In this document: piece by piece, positions 25,161-40,088 of the stretch
How positions within the stretch are numbered: the first letter of the stretch is position 1
Layout: each line of letters opens with the position of its first letter
Source: Ficedula albicollis
Lineage: Eukaryota > Chordata > Aves > Passeriformes > Muscicapidae
Length of the DNA stretch: 64,000 nt
NCBI RefSeq assembly: GCF_000247815.1
Contig: NC_021674.1
Span: 81,514,935-81,578,934, forward strand
Direction of reading: 5' to 3'
Program-made: the position numbers and the translations under genes
Notes under the pieces: generated by a model
Told to the model about the DNA's origin: nothing
Databases searched by the model: none
The model's input: the letters and a program-made list of their open reading frames with translations, nothing else

Positions 25161-26552
25161 AAAGTGTGTCAGCTTTGAAATTGTTTACCAGATTTCCTCC
25201 TCACTGAAGTTGCATGACTGACTCAGCACATACAAATTTGAGAGTTAGTTTCCTTTCCTTATATTTCTCAAAATGATTGTATTTATTTACATTTATTTTA
25301 TGTATTTACATTTGCAGTGATTCAGAGGGATGGTATTGAATGCAAATGTTGCAAATATGAGTTCTTTTTTTGTTGACAAATATTTACATATTGAGATTGC
25401 CAGCTGCAAGATAGCATCGCTTTTTAATAAAGAAAAGAAATAGAGAATGAGGAAATATTTACTTCCTGTGACAGAACATGCAAAACGTTAGACCTTGGCA
25501 TGAGAAGTTGCAGTCTGCTTGCCAGCACAAGGTTGATCCTGTGGTACATTTAATAATAATTTTGTGGTTTTTAATGAGGCTTTTATTGGAATTATTTTTC
25601 TTAACTCCAATGGATGTCTGCGGCATCCAAGTCTCTTCAGAAACCAGATTTGGCTTACTGGAGGCCAGAAACTTGTTGAGTACTCCATGATCACATGACC
25701 CAAGGAAGTTCCATTCCTGGAAGTTTTTTGAGACTGTCTCTCTTTCAGATGTGAGGTGTTTTCTTGGTTGAGACCACTAGAATGTCTGAATTTATTTCAC
25801 ATAACTTTTTCACAGGTAATCAAAACTCCCTTTGATTTTTTTCAGCACCTCTAGATATCTTTCCTCCTCTAAAAAAGCATATATATGTATACAGATTTAG
25901 GTGCTTTATCTTAGTAGCTTCATTTATTTGAAGTGATTATTGTGTGACATAAAATTATATTAAAAGATGTAATAAAGCACTAGTTTCACTGTTATTTTTC
26001 CTAGTATTTTCTTCTCTAAAAACTATGTAGAATTTTAATCTTTAAGTGGAAAACAGGAAACGTGGAGGCTTTTTAATTGATCTGTTGTAAGGTCTTGACT
26101 GTTAGGACAGCATATGAAATCAAAATGTTTTTCAGTAAAGACAGCAGCAAAATTCTTCCATGAAAACAGACTGTTGGAATTCTGTTCTGAAGAAGGACCT
26201 GGTGTGTGTATTAACAATATGGCTTGGGTGGCAAGTTATTCTGTAGCATTTCGACAGAGAATTAGTATAGCTGTAGCATTTCTTCTAATTTTAGACAATC
26301 TTTCTCTTTATGGCTTTTAAAGCCTGCTGATGATGGTGGTTGCAACCTCTCACCAAGCAATTTTGGCATACATGTTTGGCATACAGTTTTTCACTTTTGT
26401 CTTTTGTGAAGATGACAACTGTTGACATATTCCGGGCAACTTTTTTTTCCTCTTTCCTTTTTTTTCCCCCTGTGTATAGCCTTGTCATTGAGATCATGAC
26501 ATCCAGTAATCTTACTTTCTGGCATGATTCTAATCTGCTCTTACTTTCATCA

Positions 26553-26646
26553 AGCTAAAACGTAGCATTCTGTTGCTTCTGTGGCTTGAAGGTAAGACCA
26601 GCTAAAACTTAATATTCTGTTGCTTCTGTGGCTTGAAGGTAAGACT
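26553..26646. repeat. Tandem duplication, 47-bp unit x2
   Basis: agctaaaac...attctgttgcttctgtggc...gaaggtaagac occurs at 26553-26599 and 26600-26646, with about three substitutions in the 5' half (cgtagc/ttaata). Confidence 0.9.
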
Positions 26647-29600
26647 AATAGAATCTTCCCAGCAAAACATTTGCCCTGCTCTGAAAAGCTGGAAAATGAG
26701 AATTAGCAGAGTGTTGAACTCCTCTCTTCTGGACTGTGTTTTAGACTGGATTGTGCCCAGGTGTATTTAACTTGTCTGCTGCAGGGAAAAGTGTGAGGAT
26801 CTTGCACAGATGTCAGTGGGCCTCATTTAGACTGCTTTGTAAATCTTAGGCCAGTTTCTCATGTAAGAAGTTATTGAAGGAAAAAAAAAAGTTATGTCTT
26901 GATTTTTGAAAACATTATGATATGCTTCAGTTTATATAGAACTCTCTAGAGCTGTTAAATTCATGGCTTTTCATAATATTTTGGCAATAGGTTTCACCAT
27001 TTAGGTCCAGTGTGAATTTTTATCTTTTTTATTACACTTTCACCTCAGACTAAAAAAATGGATGATTAGCCTGTGCCAGACTGAGAATAGGTAGTCTTGA
27101 CTTAGCATTATGAAATATAACATCCTCCATGTGGTAGGGCTTTTTGTATGTACTTGGGGCTTGCATGTAGGTATAACCTACAGTACTTGGAGGGGGTGGT
27201 ATTTACAGAAGTAGCACTTAGAGTTGTTCTTCCATTTAGTCTTGTCTCAGTTGGAGCTTTACCTATTATTAGCCTCTTCCTGCTCTCATAAACTTCATAC
27301 ATGATTTCTTCTGCAGGTAATATTTCAGGGACTTTTGATCCTGAAGCACATCACAAGCATGGAATTTCTGGCTTTCAGACCTAAGATTGTAGGTGCATTG
27401 CTCTGTTTTTTCTGGATGGAGTACATCTTGGCTGTGAGCAGGAGGAAATGAGGCCATCCCTTCTCAAAACATCACTCTCAAAATGTTTGGCAGCAGTCAA
27501 TGTTTGGTCATTCTTAACACAGTCTTCTAAGGAAGACAGCTAGCAGACTCAGTACTGTTCTACAGAGATCCTTGGTGGTTTCTGAGCAAGAGGGCCAAAA
27601 TTAAAATGCTGGCCATGCTTTTCTGTTCCCTTGTTCACTTCCTTCACAGAGCCCTGGATATTTCCAGGGGATCCCTGTCCTCATTTGGCTTGTACTGTTA
27701 TTTTTAAATAATTTCTAATATCTATTGTGGGAGGTTAGAACTGAATGTTCTCCTTTCTCCACAAATTTGGGGGACTCAAATTTATCTTTTCAAGGGCATC
27801 TGCACTTTGAGCTAATGGGAACTTACTTCTGTGGATTTTGGCATGCGATTACCTTCCTCATTTCATTATATCCTACAGAGAAAGTGCTCTGAAACAAAGA
27901 AGTTTCATACAGATGCTTTTCACTAAATGGGAAAGACAGTTTGTGTGACAGTATTTATTAGAACCTTCTTGTTTCCTTTACTAAAACAGTCATCTTGTGG
28001 ATCTACGTGCAGAAGACTGGACAAAAAGTACATGATCCCAAGTGAAATGTCTTTACTGTGACTAATCTTTTTCTTTCTAATGCCAACACCACATAAAAGG
28101 TAGTCTATATACTTTTGCAACAAATAAACTATGTATCTGTTTTAAAATAGAGGCATTATTTTGGCATGTTAAGTTTCATATCAATAACTATGATTTGTAT
28201 CAATATAGAACTGTTACTCTTCAATATGTTCATCTTTTCCTGAAGTTTTAGGGAGTTTTTGACTCTATGCCAGCCTGCAATACAGCCTTCTGGTTACAAG
28301 CTCCCCACTCCCCCAAAGCAGTATATTCCTTAATGAAATGTACTTTAAGGACAGAGATTTTTATTTAGATTTCACACCTCTGCTTGGCTAAAGATTGGCA
28401 ACACTTAAGTATCAGGTCAGACAGTAAAGGAAAGGTCTACTTATTAGCTCTGTTTAACTCCATACAGGCCATATTTATCTACTAAACTCTTCCCCTCATG
28501 AAACAGCCTCTGTAAACCTGACAGATTTTTGGTTTCCTGATTGTCAACATCATTTTACCCCCAAAGCAAACTTTACGAGTCACTTTCTTGCAATAAGAAA
28601 ATAACTTTTCTTAGTTTAACACCTTTTCAAGGACAGCTTATCAAATCCCATGCAGTGTCAGCAATTGAAGTTACTCTGACCTTCCTTTTGTACAGAATGA
28701 TAGGTACAGTTGCCTCCCTTCTGCCTTGAGTGGCCTTGGGACAGCCCTGAAGTTGTAGCTTGCTCTTGACAGTTTGAGTATTGTATCCATTTCCGTGGGC
28801 TGGGATTATGCACCGTTGGTAGGATAACCCAGACAGTAACAGCTTGTGCCACATGAACAGACAGCTGCAGCAGACAACAGCAACCACCTTGCAACTTGTT
28901 GCTCGGGCAGTACTAAGAAAAACATGTGGGTGTCTTTCGCCCTTCCTAGGGCTATGCTGTGGAAGGGAAAGAGCTTGCTTCCGGTTATCAGTGGGATAAA
29001 AAAAAAAAAAAGTGGTGTTGCTGCAGGTGTTTACAATTGGATATCACCAGCAGTAGGGATTTATGCGTTGGTAACACAATCTTCTAGCAGAGAAGTTTTA
29101 GCTAACTGAAAAACATCCAGTGCAGGGTTTTGTTTTAATATTAAGATCCTCTTAGAGATAGAGGAATCCTGTGCTGTCCTTCTATACAAAGAGTTTTCCG
29201 TGTCCCCAGTAATTCCTGATGTTATCATTACTGCAAAACAAGGTACCAGTAGTATTCTGATGAGATGCCAGTGATTTAGAAGCATTGCACTGCTTTATTA
29301 GCTCATTCTGTATATATCCCAGCCAATGCCAGAGGATGTTTTCCTTTAGGGATGTGCTTCTGCTGGAGTTTCTCCAGCTCCCATTTTCTGTACATTCGTT
29401 GCACGTCCTTTGGCACCACCCAAATCCCTTGCTTACACATTCAGCAGCTTCTCTGTTCAAAATACTCTCATTACTCAGCAGTCCAACGCAGTCTCATTGT
29501 TGCATTTCTAATGCAAGATATTTAGTAGCTTTTTAAAAAAACCCTACAGTAATTCCTGTAATTGGTAAAGTCAGAGGAAGGAAAAACCCTAGCAAAATCA

Positions 29601-32600
29601 CTGCAACTTTGCACTAGCTTGCCTATTCTAACATCATAATTTTCTGTCTCTACCTACAAGCTTTCCAAGCAGATAGTCAAATCTTAAAATGAAAAATAAA
29701 AGGTATAAATGGGAGGCATAAATATTTTCGGCCTTTAAAAGCATAACAAATGGGTTGATTGTGTGTTGTAATGTATGTTGTGTTTCTCTATATTTATGGC
29801 TAGATGTTTTCGTCCAGGAGATTTTTACATACTACATTTGGGAGAGCCATATGCATAGAAGGCTTCTGAAAAAGACAAGAAAAAAGGTTTTGGGATAGAA
29901 GTGGACCCTTTTATTCCTTGCAAGAAACTTTAATCCTTTTTCAGCAAAGTACTACAGCTGCATAAAATTGTTTTCTTATGGGCACAGCTCAATAAAATCT
30001 GTCAGTAGTGTTAATTATAATCAACTTAAAACTAAAAAGACTAGGTCATAACAACATTACCAAATATATTGTAGAGTAGCAGTAACATCATGTAATTTGC
30101 AGCTGGGTGGAGTAAGGTTTGCAAGGCATTTGACATCCTGACCACTGCTCTTTGAGTTAAGTGGTGGCACTGAATGTCAGTTCTGCTTCTTTGGCTACTG
30201 AGTATTAGGTGATTAAGCCACATGCAGGAAACCCAAAATATTTTAGAAAATGGTGGGCAAGGGCCTGCTGGGAGCATAAATCAAATAGATGAATGTGCAT
30301 AAGCCACCAAACAAAGCAAGTTGTTCTTGTAAGAAAAGCCTTCCAGCTGAAGGCAGACAGTGATATGGAAAGCTTAAATCAACTGGCAGAGGTAAGGGAA
30401 ACATTTACTGAGAAATAGAGAAAAAGAAAAGCAAGCTTCAATTTGTACTGAATGGGAACCCATGCCTTTGGCATAAAGATGGTCAAAAGCCAGTTCTCAT
30501 TTTTGCTTCTTAGTTCCCAAAGTGACTACTTTTAACATGAATTTTTGTTTAATCTTAAGGATTAGGGTTCTCACAACTTCATTTTAGTGCTCTAGAATAC
30601 TGAAAGTAACTACTGTTTTTGGCATTTTGGTGGAATTTTTCACCTAAAGAAAGAGCTTCCTCTTCCTGAGATGACACTGTAATGCAGCTTACTCAGACAC
30701 GGCAGCACGTTTCCATTTCAAAAGTTCACAATATTATTACAACTTTGTTTTATCAGAGGGTATTTTTGGTTGCTTTTAACTTTTCTCTTAGTGTTCTTTA
30801 GAGTTATTCTAAACACATATGAATGTACAGGTTTTCTGCGCTGTATGTTGAGGGTCAGGTTATTCATACAGCCTGTTTTTAGGCAACAGTATGTCTGAGA
30901 GTTTCCCTTGCTCATCCAAAAGGAGCTTCTTGAACATAGGTATTTATCCCTGACAATGAAAATATGCAAAATCGTTTGCTTTCTGTTCAATTAATAATTT
31001 ATTTGGTTTTTTTTGTTTGTTTGTTTTCATGAATAGGTAGTATATGAGCATGGGGAACTTGTCGTTCTCAAGAAAATAGCGTATTAAAAAATATTTCCAT
31101 TTTGCCTTCTTGACATTTCAGAAACACTTCTGTTGTGACTGCTAGATGATGCTATTTGAATACTCCATCACCCCACAGGTCTGCCTCTGAGTCCTTGCTA
31201 GGTCCATTCCATATCCTGTGCTTCATTTCCTCTGTGTGTAGTCAAGACCAGCAATATTAGGCTTTGTTAGCTGGGATTGTTGTGCTGCATTTTTTCCCAA
31301 AATGTTGATCCTGCCTTCATGAAATGAAAAACTTTACATGGGGTTATGACTGAATTTTTATAGAGAGGAGGGAAAGTATAAGACTATTTGCCTCTGATGA
31401 ACAAGATTAATTTTTAGCACAGTGACCAGATACATTGTGGATTTTTAATGCTCAAAATGTTTCCTTGGGGTTCCATCTATTATAATTATTTTCTCAAATT
31501 TTATGATAAAAGCTTCTAGTAATTTTTAATTGATTCTGAAAATATATTTTTTTAAATGTAGTAAATTCTCTATAATTAAAACCAATTTGCATAGGTAATA
31601 CACATGTCCTGGGTTTCCCAGAAAAATATTAAAGCTTTTTCTGAGAGTGAATTTCAGAAAACAGTATGTTAATACTTTGTTTACATCGGATTACATAAAT
31701 CTTAAGAATAGTCATGTTGCCTCAGTTTCTCTGTCTGAGATCAAGCTGGACCTGAAGGTCTTTTCCCCATGTTAAAAGTTGTTGTTATTGAACACAGTAC
31801 TAAAAATTTGGTGTGTCTTATGCATTCCTTCATGCTGTAAATTTAACAGGAAGTAAGTACAGAAATAGTGTTGTCCATCAGGTTGTTTACGTTTTAAAAA
31901 TGTGCAAATGACAAATGGAGATTTGGAGTCAGCTCTACAAATGGAAGATAGTGTCTCATTTCAGAAGTGACTTTTTCATTAAATTGGAAGTTGGGTAGGG
32001 TATGCCATAAGAAGAAATATTTTTTAATAAGTCTTCACTTTTGTCCTGGTTAATAGTTACTGAGAGCAAATTCTAGTGATTTAAAGGTCAGTTAAGTGCC
32101 TTAAATTATATTACTGTCTAAAAAGGGAACATTTTCCATGTTCCAATAGGGCAAGGCAGCACAAGTTGTTGCAAGTAAAGAGGAGGACAGTGATCTTACT
32201 TGTTTGAGTATTTCACAGTTTGAATATCATTTAAAAGTTTGGGGTTTTTTTTTGGAAAAAACATCACTAGCAATTCAAGATTCCTAGTAGATAACATGGT
32301 TGATGTATTTGGTTTATGGCTTTTTACACATTTAAAATTAGCATAAAATAATACAGACATGATAGGTATTGAAACAGAATAGTAGATTATTTTTTGTCTT
32401 AAAAATAAATGGGTCTGGCTCTGGTAATCCATTCTGTCATTCACAATCTTCAAATAGTTCTATTTGTGCCCATTAGAGTGTAAGTAATTAAGTTATTTAT
32501 TGAGCAACTGTCAGAGGAATTTAAGTAGTTTCTGGAGCAAAAGAGCTCCGGTGCTTAAACCACAGTATTTTGCAGAGTCTGCCTTTTCCTTTGCAAACAA

Positions 32601-33990
32601 ACACATCCCATTGAATTGCTGCTGTGTGGTTAAGCAACAATATGTAAAAACTGATTGTCTAGATTAGTGGTGTGTTAGAAATACAGTAAAATCAACAAAT
32701 TAATGTTTTAAGAAGTAACTATAAAAATGTTGATTTAGTCTTTTTTTGTATGAAAAGGACTCGTCTTTAGTTTGAAAATTCATACCACAAAATGCTGTGC
32801 AAGTAGAGGAGGTGAGGCACTAAATGAAAAAAGATGTTAGATATCTAGATATACAGTAGAGAGTATTTTATGAGTAATGCAAAACCTCTGCAATGACTAA
32901 GTCCATGAAGTCTTTACTGTGCAGTATTTTTAGTATAGTTTGAGGTGAATGTTATGGTTTCCAAAATTAACTAGAGATTTTTTTATTATTAGTGAAGTGT
33001 CAAGCTATAATTACTCTTGGTACCATGTAAAATTGGTTTTAAAATTTTCCAGTGTAAGGCTTGTAATGCTGTTACTTGGATTGTTTTTACAGTGTAATTT
33101 TTTTGGGATTGAATGAGAGCAGTTGTGAAATTACTTCATTGGGTTGCTTTTTATTGTACAAAAGCCTTGACTTCTTTGCCCACTTCTGGAGCCTGAGTTT
33201 ATCTGATGGGCATTTTACAGAGTAAAAAGCAAAATGTTTCAAGAATAAAAGATGCTGTGTACACTCAAACTTATAATGCAGAGATTACATGTTTTGGTAG
33301 CAAGAATCTCAAGAGGCTGAAAAAGTCCAGACCTTTTGGAGAAAAGTAGCAAGACAGGAGTGATGCAGGTTTTGTCTCTGTTCCTTTGTCATTTGCCTTC
33401 ACTCTATACTGCTATGGGCAGCTTGTAATTTTTTTTTGCTGTCACCTTCTTTGTTGTGTTACAATTTAGAAAATGTATGCTGGATACAAGCTCTGAAGCA
33501 TGTTTCAGATGCAGAAGGGCAGATGGGGCAATGTCTGTGTGATCTGGCCCCTGCATGCAGGTATGTCAGGACTGTTACAGCAAGTTACATAACTCACTAT
33601 CTTGCAAATTGTGGAATAGCAGCACCTGGTTCTCTGCTTCACTTATCCCTCATGAGGTGGAAGAGGGAATGTGCTGAGACCTGAAGTCAGTTTTCTGAGT
33701 AAACCCAAGATGTGGGCAGGAGTTTTATGTAGAAGCTCCTGGAACCCATGGGGTGGTTTGAACCAGCTCTTCTGCTTGCCACCTGGATGAGTCTCTTTGA
33801 AGCACACAAGTGTCCATCATCAAAGAAACAAGGCAGAGCCATGGACTCTAGTTGAAGATATTGGGCAGGCTTGAGCATAGTGGGAATACTGTATTTGCTT
33901 CTGGCAGCATAGCCAGCACTACAGCTTGCTGGGGCTTCCATCAGAAAACTTATATTCTTGAGTAGCTATCCACCCCAGTTATATTTTAAT

Positions 33991-34158
33991 TTTTAAAAAA
34001 ATTTCTATCATTATCACTCATTTTAAAATAATGTTTTAACATTTGTACTAAAGGATTTTCCCAGCATCTGAAAATTTTAAAAAATTTCTATCATTATCAC
34101 TTATTTTAAAATAATGTTTTAACATTTATACTAAAGGATTTTCCCAGCATCTGAAAAT
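33991..34158. repeat. Tandem duplication, 83-bp unit x2
   Basis: The AT-rich block from ttttaaaaaaatttctatca to cccagcatctgaaaatttt is present twice with offset 83 and two substitutions (cactca/cactta, ttgtac/ttatac). Confidence 0.9.
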
Positions 34159-34197
34159 TTGTGTTACTACAGTTATGTACCTTTTATTTCCCCAAAA

Positions 34198-34303
34198 TTT
34201 ATCCTTTCTTTTCAGAAACCTCATTCCTCTGAGCTAATATTTTCAATCCAAACTTTATCCTTTCTTTTCGGAAACCTCATTCCTCTGAGCTAATATTTTC
34301 AAA
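34198..34303. repeat. Tandem duplication, 56-bp unit x2
   Basis: tttatcctttcttttcagaa...gagctaatattttcaa occurs at 34198-34253 and 34254-34303, with a single a/g change (ttcagaa/ttcggaa). It lies about 40 bp after the preceding duplication. Confidence 0.9.
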
Positions 34304-35274
34304 TGCCAGGCTTACAGCTGCTGTCTTTCAGATTAACTTTATCACTTTCCTGCTCTAAAGGCTAATTCACATTGTACACTGTACCTTTCTCTAAGTTGCC
34401 CAAACATAATTCTGTCTTCTCTGTCGATGTTATTTGTAACTGTAGTGACTATTGAAGCACAACACTCACTAACAGAGATTGATGAGCAGCTTTGATGGAC
34501 CTGGGCATATGAAAGAATGCTACAGAGGCTGCTAACACTGAATAAAGACTGTAATGAAACAGTGTTTTTCAGAAGAGATTCTTGAAATAAAACTAAATTC
34601 TGATTTGGTCCTACAGCTGAAAATAGACTGTTCAGACTCCTTGACAGAGATTATGAAGACTGTATTTTTCTGTATTTTGATAATTTCCCTAGACTCTTGT
34701 GCCAAATTGGGCTTTTGAGCCACTAGAAAAATATGAGGCTTTCATTATTCTTTTATGTATAGCAAAGTGGAGTTGACAGATATTAGCATTTCTCTTAGAG
34801 TATTGGATGTCTCCTACAAAATAAATTTTATAGTTCAGTAGTCATTTACAAAACCCATATGCTAAGCATGAAATAACACATAATATTTATAAACTTTCAG
34901 GATTTGTATCTTACCCTCATTGTCATTCATATGCTGCTAAAATTTACCTTTTTTATGAACTACATCTTGCTCATGTACAGCTCCACACTTTTCAGAGGTT
35001 TTACCTATTATTTTTGATTTAGTCTTTATTTTGCTTCTTACAAACTTTTCTGTTTAAATGTGGTTTGAGTGTGCCACATTTAGAAAATGTAAAGCTCTGG
35101 TTTCTTTAACACTGGTGAATTCAGGCTGACAGTCAGTAGCAGCTGCTATTTCAGCATCAACTATTTTATATGTTGAAAAACATACCTATGTATTGCAAAG
35201 TAATGAAATTCATCTCTGTGCAAAGGGAAAAGAAAATAAAGCCATCGACAGCTGCATTTTTTAAATCATCCCAT

Positions 35275-35876
35275 CTCTGCATTTATTAGGCTTCAATGGA
35301 CTTGCAATGCAAAGGAACCTGCTATGATAAGGTGTAATTAAAACTTTGAGCACGTCTTATATGAAGAAATGAGACCACATTAAACAGTCACAATGGGAAA
35401 TGTGGTGAAAAAAGAGCAGAATGTTCTTTGGGGACGATATAGGTACTCTTAGTTCCTAGTACAAAGTTTGTATTGTATTGCTTGTCATGATTTTAAAAAT
35501 AGGAGGGAATTTCAATAGGGACCAGGGAAGTAGTTTAAGTCTTTCTTGCCAAGTGCAGAAGTTTGGGAGAGTCTTCTCTGCATTTATTAGGCTTCAATGG
35601 ACTTGCAATGCAAAGGAACCTGCTATGATAAGGTGTAATTAAAACTTTGAGCACGTCTTATATGAAGAAATGAGACCACATTAAACAGTCACAATGGGAA
35701 ATGTGGTGAAAAAAGAGCAGAATGTTCTTTGGGGACGATATAGGTACTCTTAGTTCCTAGTACAAAGTTTGTATTGTATTGCTTGTCATGATTTTAAAAA
35801 TAGGAGGGAATTTCAATAGGGACCAGGGAAGTAGTTTAAGTCTTTCTTGCCAAGTGCAGAAGTTTGGGAGAGTCTT
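35275..35876. repeat. Tandem duplication, 301-bp unit x2
   Basis: The unit beginning ctctgcatttattaggcttc and ending agtttgggagagtct is present at 35275-35575 and 35576-35876, and I saw no substitution. The second copy is followed by one more tttgggagagtc, a 12-bp nested duplication absent from the first. Confidence 0.94.
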
Positions 35877-38800
35877 TGGGAGAGTCAGAAATAAACTGTG
35901 TCTGGCCCCTGAGATTTTCTTTTTTGTTATTATTATTATTAAGCTTGTTGGTTTAGGCTGCCTGGGGAAGTGAAGTCACCTCTACTGTAACTCTGTGTAC
36001 AGTTCATAATTCAAATAAGTCTTCAATATGTAGGGTTGTGAGAAAAGTCTGAACTTTTTTCATTAAACATGTTTGGCATTTTCTGAGAAATGTTAAGATT
36101 GCCTCCTGTTGTTACAAGAAGAGGAAAGAAAGGATTATTCTGTTACAATGACACATTTTCCTGAACTGTTCTTTAATAGAAAATAGACAAATACATTGCT
36201 GGTGGATCATTGCTTCCGCAAAACATAATAAACAAAGGCTCCACTTAATTCTGTTGAATTTGTTCTCATAGATCAGAATTTTAATAAAACAGACCCAAAT
36301 CATGTGCTGTAGAATGACCTCCACATAACTGGTAAAATTTGCTACAGTGTAGTGAGCTCAGTGACCCAAAATAGATCCATCCTTTGTTGAGTGGATCTTG
36401 ATGTCCTCATGTGGGCTCCCCCATTACTCTTCAGTCTTACTGCTGGTGTGATGAGAAGAAAGAAGGCATAGATTACTTCTTTTCCTAATTATTCCTCTGC
36501 TGTGGTTTCATATATTTTCTGGCTAGCTGAAGTGGGTGTCACTAGCAGTGCTTGCTTTGTCTGTGCTGGTATCAACCAGTGCTGAGCTGAGGGCTCACTG
36601 GGGCAAACTGATTCTAGATGAGCATTTCTGCATATGTGCTTAGGCAAGACAATCTGCTTGCACATTGTTCAGAATGCACCATGTTCAGAATGAGCACATT
36701 AATTAGACTGATCTGAGGCTGCAAGCTAACTCACAGTTTTGGTGATTAGCCTTGTTGCCTTGCAAGAAAAGGTAGTATGTATAACCAAGATATTAATTAA
36801 GATAGAAAGGACTATGTTGTAAAACCTACAGTTGTTTTTCCAGTGAGCTTGCCAACCTGGACTGCTCTGAAAGTGTGTGCAAGAGAACTTAATCCTTCTT
36901 CCCCATGAGTTGCTTTACCTTAGAAATGTGAATATGTGCATGATGAAAAATAAGTAGCATATTTTTGTTCATAATATTTCCCCTGTATCTTGCTTCTTTC
37001 TCCATGTAACATGTTACTTGTCACATTACTTGTCTGCTTTAGCAGCCCCATCCTGAAGTGCTTTGTCAGACAGGTGCATATCTTGCAGGCCATCTCTTCC
37101 TCCTCCAGCAGAGCAGGGTGTGCATCACTGGCATGACTGTGCTTATTTTTATCATTAACATTATATTCAAAACTCAGTCGTATTTCTGGATTGAAATCCA
37201 TGTAGAACTGAATCCAGTTTAAATCATCCTGCTTGCCCCGTGCTTCATTCTTCTTGTAGCTGTGCTATGACAGCCCCAAAATAACTATATCTGCTAGGTA
37301 GCCAAATTGCTGGCTACCTTTTCAGCTTCTCAGCTCTATCCCATTTATAATAACATTATGCAGTTTGTACTTTCCCTGGCTATAGCATAACCTCATGGAA
37401 AAGGAAACACATGCAGTGCTGCCTTTTGATGGCTGTCTGCAGGTAGAATGGCCAGTGAATTCAGGCCCACTAGTACCCAGCTGAGTATTCTTGTGGCTGA
37501 CACCTTTGTGAGTCAGGATTCCTCTTACCAACCTTACTTGCAGAGAATACCTTACAGAAGAAAAGTGTTTTACTTAAAGAAATGAAGGATGAGGAAAAGA
37601 GATCCAGATAAAACAATAAAAAAATCTTCCCTCTTTTTCTGTTCCCTTAAATTTAGGAACATATTCTTGGTCAGGCCAGTGTGTCCAGAAATGTTTTGCT
37701 AGACTACTGCAATAATGGATGAAAAGAAAGAAAGAGGGGAGTGAAATGCTTTTGACATCACTATTTACACTTCAGCTTCTATTTTCCATTGCGGCTTGAA
37801 TCTGATCTTGCTTGAACAGATTTCTGAAATACGCTCTCAATACTTATTCAAAGGTCCTTACAAATGTTATAACAAAATTCCTTCTGGAGTAGCCACCCTA
37901 CCTTTATTTTCCTCTGCTGGGGAATTTATTCCATGGTGACCTCTTTCCCTGGCTTGCAAGGAAGAGGTCGTTTAGGCACACTGGGCTGGGCTCTGACTCT
38001 TTAGAAAATCAATACAAAATCTTGCTTCATTTAACACAAATCTATTAGGTTGGTGTAAATTGGAGAATGGAGACAAGAAGAGGAGTGATCCCACAAGATC
38101 GCTTTCTTTCAACACTCTGTGCTTGCTTTCACACACTCATCTGTCAGAGCTGTCTCTTGAGGCTAGCAATTCTGATAAAATGTGCTTTATGATTTAAAAA
38201 TTTACAGGCTGTTTTATAAAATGGTGCATGGTACAATACAGCAGAAAGGAAGCATCATGTACTTTTCTTTGGTTTTGTAGCATCTCACAGTTAAGGGACA
38301 TCTTTTTTCAGGTAGCTGGCCCACATTAATCGTTGTGTGCAGTAAATACCAGAACATTTGAAAAGTGGATTACAATCTTGTCCCTGAAGACCTGTTTCCT
38401 CTACTGGGATGGAGAAACTAATTTGCTGACAGATGCTACTTATCAAGAAATAACCAAGATACATTAATATCCAGCCTAGTGTGTTAGTTCTGAGCATGGG
38501 AAATGCACACAGGAGGAGAATGAATTAAAAATGCTAGGATGAGATTTTCTAGTTTTAGGGGAAAATGCATAAAATTAAATACTTTGGTTAATCACACCAT
38601 GGCTTACATTGCTTTTTGTCCTAAATAGTAAAGAATTCCAGCTGCATGACACATTTTGACATCAAAGAGGGAAAGAAGACACTTAAATATTAAATTAAAA
38701 ATTCAATATAAAAATGGAACTGACATGATAATTTATATATAAACATATCATCTAATATGTTTGAAATGTTTAAACATATGAAATTAAATATAATGTTCAG

Positions 38801-39144
38801 ATTAATTTTGCTGTCCTGGTTAATATACATTTAACACTGCAGGAGATTTTTTTGCTTGGCTTGATATATATGCAGTCATATCTGACAAGCATTTTCCTGA
38901 TTTATTAGTTTTATTTAGACCTATAAGATCCATTTGTATGAATATGAGGTCATATTCTGGTAAACTTAGATTTCAATTATTTTTTCAATAATTTTTCACT
39001 GGTTTTTACTTTAAAATTTTTAAAATAGGCAATGGGAAATGCTTTAGAATAATTCTAGAAGCCAATGCCTTATACTTAATAATGCAAAATGTAATTACAA
39101 GAAGGCTTCTTTGGCAGGGGCTTCTTAATTGATATTTTCTTTGT

Positions 39145-39200
39145 GGATTTTGAGAGATTGCATTTAAGTGTATTCATGGGTTTTGAGAGATTGCATTTTT
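39145..39200. repeat. Short tandem duplication, about 35-bp unit
   Basis: ttttgagagattgcattt appears twice, about 35 bp apart, within an imperfect unit. It is minor and listed for completeness. Confidence 0.6.
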
Positions 39201-40012
39201 CCACCATCTCACACAAAAAAAGTAGATAAGAAATGGAATTAAATGAACTCTGAGTGCACCTGAATGTCAAGTAAAATAAATGGAGAAGGAAAGGCTGAAT
39301 AGGAGAATAAGATACTGTATTGATTTTGCTGAGGTAATAAATAGAAAATTAATTGAGAATTACACTTTTCCATTACTTTGTTTTAAACTCTTCCATACTG
39401 GTAGAACTAAAGGCCAATTTTCTCCAATTTTTGGAGTAAAAATTTGTTCTGTTCAGTGTTGAGGATGTTCTTGCACTGTCAAGAAGAAAATTTCCCACTT
39501 TTGTAACTCAAAATGGCAATCTAATGAAATAGGGAGGCTGTTTTCTAAACACATTAATGCTCCTGATTTATTTTACATAATGATAATATCTGGTTTATTT
39601 TAGGTTTTTTTCATAACTTAAAACTTGGCCTATTCTGGTTTGTAAATGTTAGGCCTGGCTGGGCCAGTAGTCATCACTGTCATAAGAGAAACTAATTTTG
39701 TGGTCAGGGACAACTATTAAACACATTTGAACGAATCAAGTCCTGAGTGAGCTGGTTTCAGAAAGGACTTTTACAGGTTCTCTCTGCTCAGTAAAACTTT
39801 ACTGAGTTACTTGTTCTCTGACTTCTAAATGCAGATGATTAATTTACTTATTCACATAACATTAAGCTCTTATTATTAAACTGAATTTATGTATGTTGGG
39901 AAAACATTTGCATAGATTTAATGTATTATTTGATTCAATCATACTTTATATTCCATTGATTTATAATTACTTAATTACTGTTTATATGAAAAGTATTTTT
40001 TTTTATTTGCAG

Positions 40013-40088
40013 AGGTCTTTTTATTTCTATCCATGACCGGGGTCACATTGCTACAATGCTTAAATCTTGGCCAGAAAGTGTCATCAAG
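40013..40088 (+). CDS. ME1: ME1 exon 4
   Basis: The exon of 76 nt follows a pyrimidine-rich ttttatttgcag acceptor and precedes a gtaagc donor. The first base completes the Arg begun in exon 3 (ag+a). The remaining 25 codons read GLFISIHDRGHIATMLKSWP then ESVIK, ending on a codon boundary (phase 0). The FISIHDRGHI segment is conserved in all malic enzymes and follows the catalytic-Tyr region in the N-terminal domain. The sequence is intact. Intron 3 upstream is 19 kb, and intron 4 downstream only 1.3 kb. Confidence 0.95.
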
